NCBI RefSeq assembly: GCF_028554725.1
Contig: NC_071671.1
Span: 20,397,501 to 20,461,500, forward strand
Source of the DNA: Zeugodacus cucurbitae
Taxonomy: Eukaryota > Arthropoda > Insecta > Diptera > Tephritidae
Direction: 5' to 3'
DNA length: 64,000 nt
The stretch's first letter is position 1. The number at the start of each line of letters is the position of its first letter. Positions 1 to 10,600 of this stretch are shown here, in pieces. Both the position numbers and the translations under genes were made by a program. The notes under the pieces are model-generated. The model was not told the DNA's origin and ran no database searches. It saw only the letters and a list, made by a program, of their open reading frames with translations.

Positions 1-2
1 CG

Positions 3-165
3 AGTGATCTCGTAGCGGTGCAGGTCAACTGCACAGCGGGCGAGGTAATCATTGCCTCAGCCTACTTCCCGGGTGAATCGTCCGTGGCACCACCAGATGT
101 AATACAGAAGCTGGTCGACTGCTGCAATAACAGAGGTGAGTCACTATTGGAGTTTATACTAAGTA
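3..165 (+). pseudogene. LOA endonuclease, N-side fragment
   Basis: The frame starting at position 3 is open and reads through a segment with SAYFPGE and then NNRGESLLEFILS, both typical of the EEP endonuclease of LOA elements. In intact relatives a stretch with a catalytic GCDANAHH-type box lies just before the RGESLLEF part. Here the text jumps from LVDCC directly to NNRGES, so I infer an internal deletion of roughly 25 codons that removed part of the active site. The frame stops being element sequence at 165, where the RTE copy is inserted. The deletion size rests on family knowledge, not on an alignment I could run. Confidence 0.75.
156..165. repeat. Target-site duplication, left copy, of RTE copy 1
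   Basis: ATACTAAGTA at 156-165 is repeated exactly at 1557-1566. Removing one copy together with 166-1556 rejoins the LOA endonuclease in frame (LLEFILS followed by TNLEISD), which confirms these as the insertion boundaries. Confidence 0.9.
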
Positions 166-1556
166 TGTATGTGATTGGCGTTGCAACCGTTTAGCCGGTT
201 ATAGCCGAATCGACGATAGTGCGCCACCTGTCTCTCTCCTTCGCAGTTCGGCGCCAGTTGGAGATCCCAAGTGTAACCAGGTCGCTCTCCACCTGGTCCC
301 TCCAACGGAGTGGAGGCCTTCCCCTTCCTCGGCTTCCTCCGGCGGGTACTGCATCGAACACTTTCAGGGCTGGAGTGTTTTCGTCCATTCGGACAACATG
401 ACCTAGCCAGCGTAGCCGCTGTCTTTTTATTCGCTGAACTATGTCAATGTCGTCATATAACTCGTACAGCTCATCGTTCCATCGTCTGCGGTATTCGCCG
501 TTGCCAATGTTCTGAGGACCATAAATCTTGCGCAAAATTTTCCTCTCGAAAACTCCTAGTGTCGTCTCATCTGATGTTGACATCGTCCAAGCTTCTGCAC
601 CGTAAAGCAGGACGGGAATGATAAGCGACTTGTAGAGCTTGATTTTGGTTCGTCGAGAGAGGACTTTACTGTTCAATTGCCTACTCAGTCCAAAGTAGCA
701 CCTGTTGGCAAGAGTTATTCTGCGCTGGATTTCGAGGCTGACATTGTTCGTGTTGTTGATGCTGGTTCCCAGGTATACGAAATTATCTACGACCTCGAAG
801 TTATGACTGTCAACAGTGACGTGGGAGCCAAGACGCGAATGCGCCGACTGTTTGTTTGATGACAGGAGATATTTCGTCTTGTCCTCATTCACCTCTAGAC
901 CCATTCGCTTCGCCTCCTTATCCATGCGGGAAAAAGCAGAACAAACGGCGCGGTTGTTGCTTCCGATGATATCAATATCATCGGCGTACGCCAGGAGCTG
1001 TACACTCTTGTAGAAGATTGTACCTTCTCGGTTTAGCTCTGCAGCTCTTATAATTTTTTCCAGCATCAGGTTAAAGAAGTCGCACGATAGTGAGTCACCT
1101 TGTCTGAAACCTCGTTTGGTATCGAACGGCTCGGAGAGGTCCTTCCCAATCATGACGGAGCTTTTGGTGTTGCTCAACGTCAATTTACACAGCCGTATTA
1201 GTTTTGCGGGGATACCAAATTCAGACATCGCGGCGTAAAGGCAACTCCTTTTCGTGCTGTCGAAAGCAGCTTTAAAATCGACAAAAAGGTGGTGTGTGTC
1301 GATCCTCTTTTCTCGGGTCTTTTCCAAGATTTGGCGCATGGTGAATATCTGGTCAGTTGTCGATTTTCCAGGTCTAAAGCCACACTGATAAGGTCCAATC
1401 AGTTTGTTGACGGTGGGCTTTAGTCTTTCACACAATACGCTCGATAGAACCTTGTATGCGATATTTAGGAGGCTGATCCCACGGTAATTGGCGCAGATTG
1501 TGGGATCTCCCTTTTTATGGATTGGGCAGAGCACACTGAGATTCCAATCGTCAGGC
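166..1556 (-). mobile_element. RTE-clade non-LTR retrotransposon, copy 1, 5'-truncated, nested in LOA
   Basis: This is a 1391-bp minus-strand insertion flanked by the 10-bp duplication ATACTAAGTA. It holds the reverse transcriptase and C-terminal region but no endonuclease, as expected for 5' truncation during target-primed reverse transcription. The 3' end (low coordinates) finishes with a short CACATACATAC-like run instead of the GAA repeat seen in copy 2. It inserted after the LOA element and lies in the same orientation as Pkc53E. Confidence 0.9.
191..1556 (-). pseudogene. RTE reverse transcriptase, C-terminal about 455 residues (copy 1)
   Basis: The frame is uninterrupted from the truncation point to a TAA at 191-193. 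Reading downstream it shows CPIHKKGD and NYRGISLLN, then FRPGKSTTDQIF, the catalytic FVDFKAAFDS box, GFRQGDSLS, and the YADD active site in AYADDIDII. The C-terminal part has LLYGAEAW, the RLRWLGHV box and GRGRPPLRW, typical of insect RTE proteins often misnamed craniofacial development protein 2-like. The frame happens to stay open upstream to 1675, but residues before PDDW are antisense LOA sequence and not part of the protein. About nine in ten residues agree with copy 2. No stop or frameshift has accumulated, which suggests a fairly young insertion. Confidence 0.88.
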
Positions 1557-1566
1557 ATACTAAGTA
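1557..1566. repeat. Target-site duplication, right copy, of RTE copy 1
   Basis: Exact copy of the ten bases at 156-165. Bases just outside the match differ (T155 against C1556, T166 against C1567), so the duplication is exactly ten. Confidence 0.9.
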
Positions 1567-2219
1567 CCAACCTAGAAATAAGTGATGTTGGTTGCCAACC
1601 AACATTCGTCACAAGGGCTAGAGAAGAGGTACTAGATGTTACCCTCAGTAACCACCTTGCAAATGGTCTGATCACTCAGTGGAGAGTCTCCACAGAACCC
1701 TCTTTGTCCGACCACAGAATTATTAAATACAAGGTGGGGTTAGTTGTTGGGAATCGTACAGAGGTACGGAACCCAAGAAACGTGAATTGGTCCAAATATA
1801 ACGATATTCTCGGACTTAACGCGGAGAGTGTTGTGTATAACAGCGGTGAAAGCGGATGCAGGGAATCGAAGATAGGGCTGTTATTATGGAGAGCATCATA
1901 ATAGATGCACTTCAGGCAAGCTGCCCTCTGACATCCCTGAAAGTTAAAAACAAAAACCCATGGTGGTCCAAGAAACTCTCATCACTTCAGGAAATTTTGT
2001 GAAAACGTTTCCTCAACTCCTGCGGCAGCCAGGCTCCACAAAGCCCTCACCAAAGGAGCCATCGAGACGAAGTGAGCAATCAGGAAGCCTGATGGCACGT
2101 TCACAACAAGTCTGGAGGAAAGGGCGAAATGTCTGCTGGAGACGCACTTCCCAGGTGCGATCCCTACGGAACAGCTAGTCCGGACGGAGGATCATAAGCC
2201 TGGTCCACTGGACTGGAAG
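1567..2219 (+). pseudogene. LOA endonuclease C-side and linker, frameshifted
   Basis: After the RTE insertion the LOA frame resumes with GCQPTF, REEVLDVTLS and the endonuclease SDH box in PSLSDHRII, the last catalytic motif of EEP nucleases. The frame meets a TAA near 1899. Another frame then carries DALQASCPL and NPWW (about 1948-1960), the linker motif that precedes the RT in LOA elements. From there to 2219 the coding signal is spread over several frames, with a stop early after the NPWW region. This stretch is clearly decayed and makes no continuous protein. Confidence 0.75.
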
Positions 2220-2519
2220 GTGGCTAAGGAAGTCTTTACCACCGACTCAGTAAGATGGGCCATAGGAACTTTTAAGAAGTACAAATCACCAGGGGTAGAT
2301 GGTATTTTCCCAGCGCTGCTCCAGCATGGTCAGGAACATATCCTCAATCACCTAGTCAGGCTGATGAGAGATAGTCTGGCACATGCCTACATCTCGAAAA
2401 AATGGAGAATCGCACAGGTAGTCTTCATACCGAAAGTTGGTAGGAGTGACTACTCCTTGGCGAAATCATACAGGCCAATCAGTCTTACCTCCTTCCTACT
2501 GAAAGGCATGGAAAAATTG
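2220..2519 (+). pseudogene. LOA reverse transcriptase, N-terminal part
   Basis: The frame at 2220-2519 carries KYKSPGVDGIFPALLQ, WRIAQVVFIPK and SYRPISLTSFLLKGMEKL, the first conserved RT blocks of this group. The frame is lost at about 2515-2522, just after the KGMEKL block, where homology shifts to the frame used by the next segment. This is a simple frameshift relative to the family, with no sign of a missing domain. Confidence 0.8.
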
Positions 2520-4576
2520 TGGATAACTACATCAGAACTGTGGCATTAGAGCTTTACCCGTTACACTCGAGCCAAGACGCCCACAGAGTTGGTAGATCAA
2601 CTGACACGGCTCTGTACAGCTTGGTATCGGAGGTTGAGGATGCATTTGCGACCGGTGAGGTGGTCCTGTGTGCCTTTCTAGACATAGAGGGTGCGTTTGA
2701 TAACACCTCCCACGCAAGTGTCACTAGAGCCCTAAAAAGGAGGCGGATCGATCCATCGATCGTAAGATGGGTTAGTGCAGTTCTTAGTACAAGAATCACA
2801 GAAACGCAGATAGGCTCACGCAGTATACGTCTAGGCACGACAAAGGGCTGTTCCCAAGGCGGGGTTATCTCACCGCTTCTGTGGAGTCTAGTCGTGGACG
2901 AGCTATTAGAGGTGCTAACAGAAAAAGGAATACGATGTCAGGGATATGCGGATGACATCGTAATCATCGCCAGAGGCAAATTCGAAAGCACTCTTGGAGA
3001 CATCGTCCAAAGAGAACTAACTCTAGCGAGGAAATGGTGTATTAATGTTGAACTCAACATCAATCCATCAAAAACAGGCATTATCCCCTTCACAAGAAGA
3101 AGATCGCTCCCAGCCCTGGGTTCCATTACACTCAATGGCGAAGCGGTAGCTAGGGTAGAAGAAATAAAATATATTGGAGTATTATTAGATACGAAACTGA
3201 GGTGGAAGAAGCATGTGGATTCCGTGATTGCGAAGGCCACCAAGGCACTAATGGTGTGCAAACGCCTAGCAGGCAAAACCTGGGGCTGTAGCCCGCACAT
3301 ACTGCGATGGATGTACACCATGATAGTGAGGCCTGTAACCACTTATGGAGCGGTGGTCTGGTCTTCAAGGATCTCCCTGGCCACAGCTGAAAAGCAGCTG
3401 GTCAAGCTACAGCGGTTGGCTTGTATATGCATCACTGGTGCTATGCGCGCGTGTCCAACTGCAGCTTTGGAAGCAATCCTAAACCTTACCCCACTTCATT
3501 TGGTGGTTGGCACTATGGTCAATAAGACCTTACTGGCCCTAACAAGGCCAGGTTTAGGAAACAGCAGGATGTTAAGCGCCCGGCAATTGGATATCATCGG
3601 TAGGAAGCTTCCAATGACTCTCCTCCCGAGGGACGATATCATCAAAAGGGTTCATCTTGTGAGACGTTTCAAAACAGTCATGTCCAACAAAAGGGAATGG
3701 GAGGACTCAACTCTCAAGGAACTCATAAGTAGAAGCACACAACAATGGTACACAGGCGGATCAAAGACAGCAGTTGGTATAGGCGCCGGGATAACGGGGC
3801 CACGCCTGAAGCTGTCTTTATCCATGGGCCATTTCCCCAGCATCTTCCAAGCTGAAGTCTATGCCATTACCAAGTGTGCAGAGGTAATATTGGACAGGGG
3901 CTATCATAAGGAACGCATAGCCATTATCAGCGATAGCCAAGCAGCTCTTCAGGCACTATCATCCTTCGAGGTGGACTCGGGGCTGGTCATGGACTGCATA
4001 GATACTTTGAACAGGATTTGCAGATATAACAGCATAACCCTAGCGTGGTTTGTTCCAGGGCATAAAGGAATACAGGGAAACGAATTCGCGGACCAACTAG
4101 TAAGGAAGGCCGCGGCCACCAACCCAATCGGGCCAGAGCCCTTTATTGCGGTTGGTCGGCATGTTCTTACAACCCGCCTGAAAGAGGAGGAGGCAGCAAG
4201 CAGGAATCGCTGTTGGTTGCACACGCAGGGACTTCGTCACTCCAAACTGTTCCTGGGAGGATACAATCTGAAAAGATTCAAACAGTTAATGGCGCACCCC
4301 AGGTACAAACTGAGACAATTAGTGGCACTATATACCGACCACTGCAGACTACGGTGTCATCTGCACAAAATGGGAATCCACTCGTCGGATCTTTGCCGAT
4401 TTTGTGATTCAGAGGCGGAGACACCAGAGCACCTACTCCTTGACTGCCCGGCGATCGCGAAGGAAAGGGGGCAGACAATTGGGGCTCTTTATCCCCAAAG
4501 AGGAAGTATCGCATGCATCAGCCCTGCAACACTGTTAAGATTTCTTAACGTGACGGGGTTGGAGTGGGTGCTGTGA
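2519..4576 (+). pseudogene. LOA reverse transcriptase, RNase H and zinc motif, 685 codons open
   Basis: The reading frame is open for 685 codons. Residues about 10-260 are RT: FLDIEGAFDN (catalytic Asp), TTKGCSQGGVISPLLW, and the GYADDIVII active site. Residues about 405-540 are RNase H: the YTGGSKT box at 3749-3766, FQAEVYAI, SDSQAAL and VPGHKGIQGNEFAD. In active relatives the first box is YTDGSK, and the Asp is a metal ligand. Here codon 3755-3757 is GGC (Gly), so RNase H should be inactive. Residues about 620-645 form a CRFC plus HLLLDC (CCHC-like) motif. The apparent ATG at 2519 is not the natural start, since the true protein begins with the endonuclease. The long open frame despite frameshifts upstream suggests moderate age. 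Confidence 0.85.
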
Positions 4577-4650
4577 TAACTGGAGAGGGCACAATAGACC
4601 TTAGGTCGCGGTGCAATCCTCACAATATAATCTAATCTAATCTAATATAG
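4577..4650 (+). repeat. 3' tail of the LOA element with TCTAA repeats
   Basis: About 50 bp after the stop codon the sequence passes into tandem TCTAA units (about 4628-4648). LOA-group elements usually end in short tandem repeats rather than poly(A), so I place the element's 3' end at about 4650. No clear target duplication can be checked because the 5' end is outside the window. Confidence 0.65.
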
Positions 4651-7600
4651 AATGCATAGGGCTGCACCATATCCAATAGTTCTTCGTAATACTCAGAAAG
4701 CGTAAACAAATATATTTCTTTTGCTTAACATCAAATCTAATTAGTTTAAGCCGATAATCAAAGTAAAGTAAGACAACTTTAGTGGACCCAAAAAATGTTG
4801 CACTCAATTAAGCTATGTTCCAAGGTTATATGGGGTCCATATTTCTAAGAATTGGTTTAAGAATAAAAGTGTTATAACAATGTTAATTGAACAGTAAGAG
4901 TTTCAAGTATGATCATCAAATATTTTATTCAGTCTATGAATGACGTGGTACCCCTTCTAAAAGATACTGAGTGCAACTGAAGAAGAATATATTTAACAAT
5001 ACTTCCATTTAAATTTTTATTTTTATAAACCTTATATGTATGTAAATTAAAATGCTTGATATTGAGTATACACTTACCGAAAGATGTATTACATGTAAAT
5101 GCTTGAAATCGAGCCGTACTACATACATTTATAGTTATGAGACAACTACGCGGTAATACATACAGTTTAGACTTAACTCGTTTTACTTGATGGAAATGTA
5201 GCGTCTCACTTACCTAGAAAGAAAAGAGATAAATAATATGATTAACATAAAAATCTGTATGTATATCATATTAATACTTAAAATTTATTTTAGAAAATAT
5301 ACAAATAAAATAAGGATCTAATAGAAAAGAGAACACAAAAGCTGCTGTGAAAAAAATGTTTTAGGGAAGCTTGAATGGAAAGAGTTATTATTATATGGAA
5401 GGAAGTTATTATTAAATTTGTTGGTTATTGACTACGCTGGCGTATAAGTGTTTTTTTTGTATTTATTTGTCATAGAAATAACTTTATAGAGAACTGAGTT
5501 TTACATTTTCCTCTGCCTTATGGCTAATATATGATCAAATAGACTTAAATACTAGTTCGCAGAAAATTACTCACGCAAAATTACCTAGTTTAAATGACAA
5601 GCACACCCAATGGATCGTACTGGAAAAAGTTACATTTCCACAAAAGAGAACAACTTTACAGCCTCAACAAGTGGTTCAAAAGGAATTCGTTATATCTTTT
5701 CCTGGATTGCCAAACTGGTTAATAAATAATTGCCTACATTCAGGCGTTGGAAGCATTTTACAACCTTGATTCTTAAATTTTTATTTTTAGTTTGGAAGTA
5801 TTTTCTGCTTCCTTATCACATTTTCTCGCTGCATTACACCCTTTTCCATCTAGCAGAAAATGCACTTCCATATTCTCTTAATAAATTATGTAAAATTGCG
5901 GTTAATTAATGGCATGAAAAGCGTTTTTCCACGAACCACAGAGTCACAGACATGCACACACTAAGTAGCATATATGTTTGTATGCCAACGGCAAAAAAAA
6001 ATATGTTTACCAACGATTATTTTAATTGTTGTTTTCTCTGGCAGGCAAAAAATGTATAAATTATCGCGAGTTACTCGCACGCAAAGCAGGCAGGCCGGCT
6101 GATTGTTAACGTGAGGAATGTATGTATATATGTTTATAAAAGCTAGTAATTGCTACATTCACATACGTTAACATAGTAAAACTTTAAGTGTGACCTACTA
6201 CTATACTTTGTATATTCTAAAGCAAAAAAAAAATTAAATTAAAATATCTCAGACATTTTTTCCAGTCAATTCTGTGTACTCCAGCTCTTTTTCCCTGGCC
6301 TCTTAAACATTTTTCACCTCATCATTTCCTATTTGTCACACTCTTATAGCGAATGAATATTTAAAATGATTCACGTTGCTGCTGGCGACATATGTACTCA
6401 ACTATAAATTATGCACCTAAATGTATGCTTTGTAAATGAATTTCGCTGGACGGCTGGACAATAGCATTTAGCCGTTGATGCTTATTTATTATATATTTTA
6501 TTCATTTATGCAGTTGCTCCTGTGTTTTGTGGTTTGTAAGTAAGGTTAGATGTATTTCTAAGTTAGTTTGGTTGTATATTTTTCACTGCCTAATTTAATT
6601 ATACTTCTGCATAATAAAGTTGGCGAATTTTATTTAACTTTAGCAGTGTTTAATGTAGTACTTATTTATGTTAATAAAAAGTATAACAATTCGTGTAATT
6701 CTAGGATAAAGGAGTATTACTTAAGCAATAACAATAAGCCTGTTTAGAGCTGCAGTTGGAAATGAATGAAAAAGGAAAAATAATTTAATGAAGATTATAG
6801 CAAAATTTGGTAAAATGTTGCCTCTATGCAAAATTAGACTAAAAAAATGTAATGTTAAAAAATTAATCCCGAAATTTCTGGATTTTAATTTTTTTTTTCG
6901 AGATTTTCAAAAAGTGTTTCCAGTTCACGGTTTAACCATTAAAATGGTCATAGTTTTAAAAAAATATGCTACTAAATATTAGTATTTCGAACAAAAAATT
7001 ACTGGTTTATTTTAATGATTATTTTTATGAACTCAAATACATAGAATATATTTTTCTTGACTGTTACGTTTAATTTAAATATTTTGTTTGAATGTTAGGA
7101 AAAATAATACTATTTTTATTCCCGCTTAAAATTTAACGTATCCGTAATCTTTGGTGAGATATGACTCCTTACTTACTATACTTAAAAAATATATTGTTAA
7201 GCATATAGCATAATTTAGGATTCTACTAGGCATAATTTTAGGCTCGCTCATAATTTTATACATGCAGTTCTTACTCATATGTAATTCTCTACCAGTTTAT
7301 AAAACTTGTAACCAAAACCTTAAACTAGAAGAGAAATTGTAAAAACTTTTTCAACAAAATCTGGCTGTATACATATTTTTGCTAGTACCATCATCAACAG
7401 ATCCTTCCCAATTCATCTATAATAGAATCATAAATTTCTCACCTAACTACTCAACACGTACCACTCAGCTTACTTCCGCTTCATTCCGTTTGCTTTTCTC
7501 TTTATGATAAGTATGTTTACGCTCATCTCATACTTTCTTTCATTCCATTGCAATTTATTCATATCTGTTTAATTCATTTTCTAGCACTACTCGCGACGTG

Positions 7601-10600
7601 TCCACCGCAACATTTTCTATTTATTTCCACTAGAATTATACTAATGCGTCGCATAACTGCAGAAAAGCGTTTCATTTGTACAACTTAAAGCCACTGGCGC
7701 GTGCTTGAAAGCGTTGAATTGCGGGTGTTGGTTGTGTCTCAACCCGCTTCCGCCAACATAGCCGTCAATATGATGAGCGCGTTTGAGTGGGTAGCCGTTG
7801 CGAAGAATGGTAGTTGGTAGCAAAACAAGCGGAAAACTTGTCTCAGACATTTGGCTAGTTATGAGTGTTATTATGAGTGTGTTGTTGAGTTTTTATATAT
7901 AATTTAGCTAGAACCATATGCCTTGGATATTGGAACTTGAAATTTAAATTATTATTTAGTGATATCTCTGATGTAAGTAAATGGCAAATATTGTAATATT
8001 ATTCAGATGTTGAGGAAATTCATATTTAACTTATCAGAAGCCCACAATTAAGTACTCTCCGTTGGTTGGACATAAAATGCAAACATTTCCATTCATAAGT
8101 ACCTTGTAAAAGTTAATTTAATGAAAATATAATATAAATTAAGCGAAATATTATCTGGCATAAAGTGATACATTTTCACAAACCGAAATTCATATATAGA
8201 GTATATAAATCTATTCAAATATATGTATATACATATATTACATATTTCCTGGCATCAGCGCATATAAAATACGTAACTGTCAAGTTCAGCTGTTTGCTAA
8301 AATGTTTGTTCAAAATAAAATCGAAAATGAAATAAAGTATAAAAGCGGCAAGTGCATACTTTTCTCTGTAATTGAACATGTGAAATTTCCAAGTACTTAA
8401 GTGACACACATACAGATACACAGTGAAAGGTTATTTGTATGTATGTATGTGTGTGACTGACAAAGAGAAAATGCAATTGGCAGTTGAACTGGCAAATATA
8501 CTTAAGTGGCTACTTAGCTGACACTCTCATGTTATTGTATATATATATGTATATATATACCATGTGAATTCTTGAATATAGATACATGTGTTTCTAATGG
8601 ATACCACTGCAAGTATGTGAATGTATATATTTGGATAAGTGTGTGTGTGTGTTTGGCTAATACACGAATCGATAAATTGCCATCTTGTTAGCGAAGCAGT
8701 CAGTGGATAATACCGCAATTCAATGGCAAGCGCATCAGCACGTGAGTGACGGCTTTATGAACATATGTTTGTATGTGTATGTCTGCTGTGTTGATTGGAC
8801 GATTAATGATTTTGTGATTCAATAAAATAAAAAATAACTTGATAATAATAATATTTTAATATTAATATTTTTATTTCCTCGATATAGTAAATATATGATA
8901 TCGATTATATGAACGAACTACAACAATAAGAAAAGTAAAAAAAAGTTTCAAATATAATCTATATCAAATATAATATATCTATAAATATTTATGAAAATTT
9001 TGGATTCAACTTAAAAGCAATTCGCAATTAAAAGCAATTCGTTATTTTTGAGCTATCGACCAATCGTTAACTAATTATTGTAACCTAAAGAGATTTCTGT
9101 GTCCCAATTCTTTGTATTAAATCAGTGTTTCTGTTCTCTTAACTAAATAAAAATTACAGACAGCCAAATTAACTCACATCCCACATTCATGCAAATAACT
9201 GCATTGTACAATTTGTGGTTTCTGACTTACATATGTGTGTGTCTGTCTCGAATCATATTTACTTATCACCAGCAAATCTAACTTGACAGCAAAATAACCA
9301 AATACAATGAAGCCAAAACAGCACAGACTGACAACAAGATAAATAGACAAACAGAGAAGACGGCCACCCGGCTCGGCTGGGCACAAAAGCAACGACCTTG
9401 AATCATGAATTGCAGCATCGCAGCTAACGCGTCAGATAATCACATAAGCAAAGCAAAGGCGAGCAGACAAGCTAAGTAAGTGAGAGAGGCCAGAGTAAGT
9501 AGATTAAAGCGGAATGGGAAGGGAAAGAGGAGTAGACCGGAAGCATGCAAGTTTTGGGCGAAATAGATTGGTATGTACAGATATGCCATATACACATGCT
9601 CTAAGCATGGGGCTTTTCATTCGGACAAGTCTATGATTTTGATATAGCAGTCAGTGTCATCATATTCTAGGCTTTTAATATGCACTACTTCTTATTGGAA
9701 TACCCTGTTTATAGCATATGAGTATATTCTTCTACGTCTTGTAATAGCCAATTGTCGGCCTAGTATAACAGTATAAAACTACTGTCACGTAAATTTATAT
9801 CTATAAATAATCCATGTAGACTCGATGTGAGTTCTGGTTAAGTAGCACGTGTTTGTCTGCGGATGTTTGACCGGAACGTTGAAGTAACTGTAAGTGTTAA
9901 CATAATAAATGAAAGTGCTCAGAGAGAGACTGCCACACAATGTACGAAGCAAAGCAATGATACCAATACTCTATTTCAGGACATATTACCTAACGCATAA
10001 GTAAAAGAAGCAGAAGTAGTGACTGCGGAAATGAGCAAATAAGTCGGTAACTTTAGTACACAGATTGTGGATGTGGAGTTAGATCTAGAAAAGAATGTGG
10101 ACTAAATGGTTTTCTCTCTTTCCTTTTTGATTTGACAGTATTTATTACCATCCCAACACCTCCGCTGCTGTTTAGACTACAAATTAATGTCTGAAACAGC
10201 TGTTCGCACGTAGTGATTAATGTCATTCGGCAAATGGTGAGTCATGTTCACAAACACATATCCATTGACTAAACTGTCTACTTACATAATGAGCCTATTA
10301 CCAATTTGTGACTAAAAATGTATAATAAGAGTAATGGAAACGTAATATCGAGAGCTTATATTGACTTTTTTTTAGATTTCAGGAAGTTTTTGATCAAAAG
10401 TAAAGAACAAAGTTAGATGTTACACCTCAGAAGAACCGTTTACCCTACATTTTCATGTGACAAAAACACCGTTATCATAGCAATTGGCCTCTCTTTATTC
10501 CAAATTTTAAAATATCCTGGATTTGTAGAAATATAATTTTTACAGTACAAGACCTTTTCCTGGATATCCAGACGGGAAGTTATTACCAACTGAAGGCTGA

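Larger units (their letters stand above)
1..4650 (+). mobile_element. LOA-clade non-LTR retrotransposon, degenerate, 5' end outside window
   Basis: The element encodes, in order, part of an apurinic-like endonuclease (3-165 and 1567-1900), a linker with an NPWW motif (about 1950), a reverse transcriptase (2220 to about 3450) and an RNase H domain (about 3740-4130), followed by a CCHC zinc motif and a TCTAA-type 3' tail. Endonuclease, RT and RNase H in one protein is the pattern of the LOA and I groups. Wording such as the GCSQGG and YTxGSK boxes is closest to LOA/Lian elements as I remember them. It is split by an RTE insertion at 166-1556. Several frameshifts, stops and a lost RNase H aspartate show it is dead. 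It lies antisense to Pkc53E, inside that gene's presumed first intron. Confidence 0.8.

Noticed and set aside
1557..1675. N-terminal extension of the RTE reverse transcriptase frame up to 1675
   Set aside because: These codons lie beyond the target duplication and are antisense LOA sequence.
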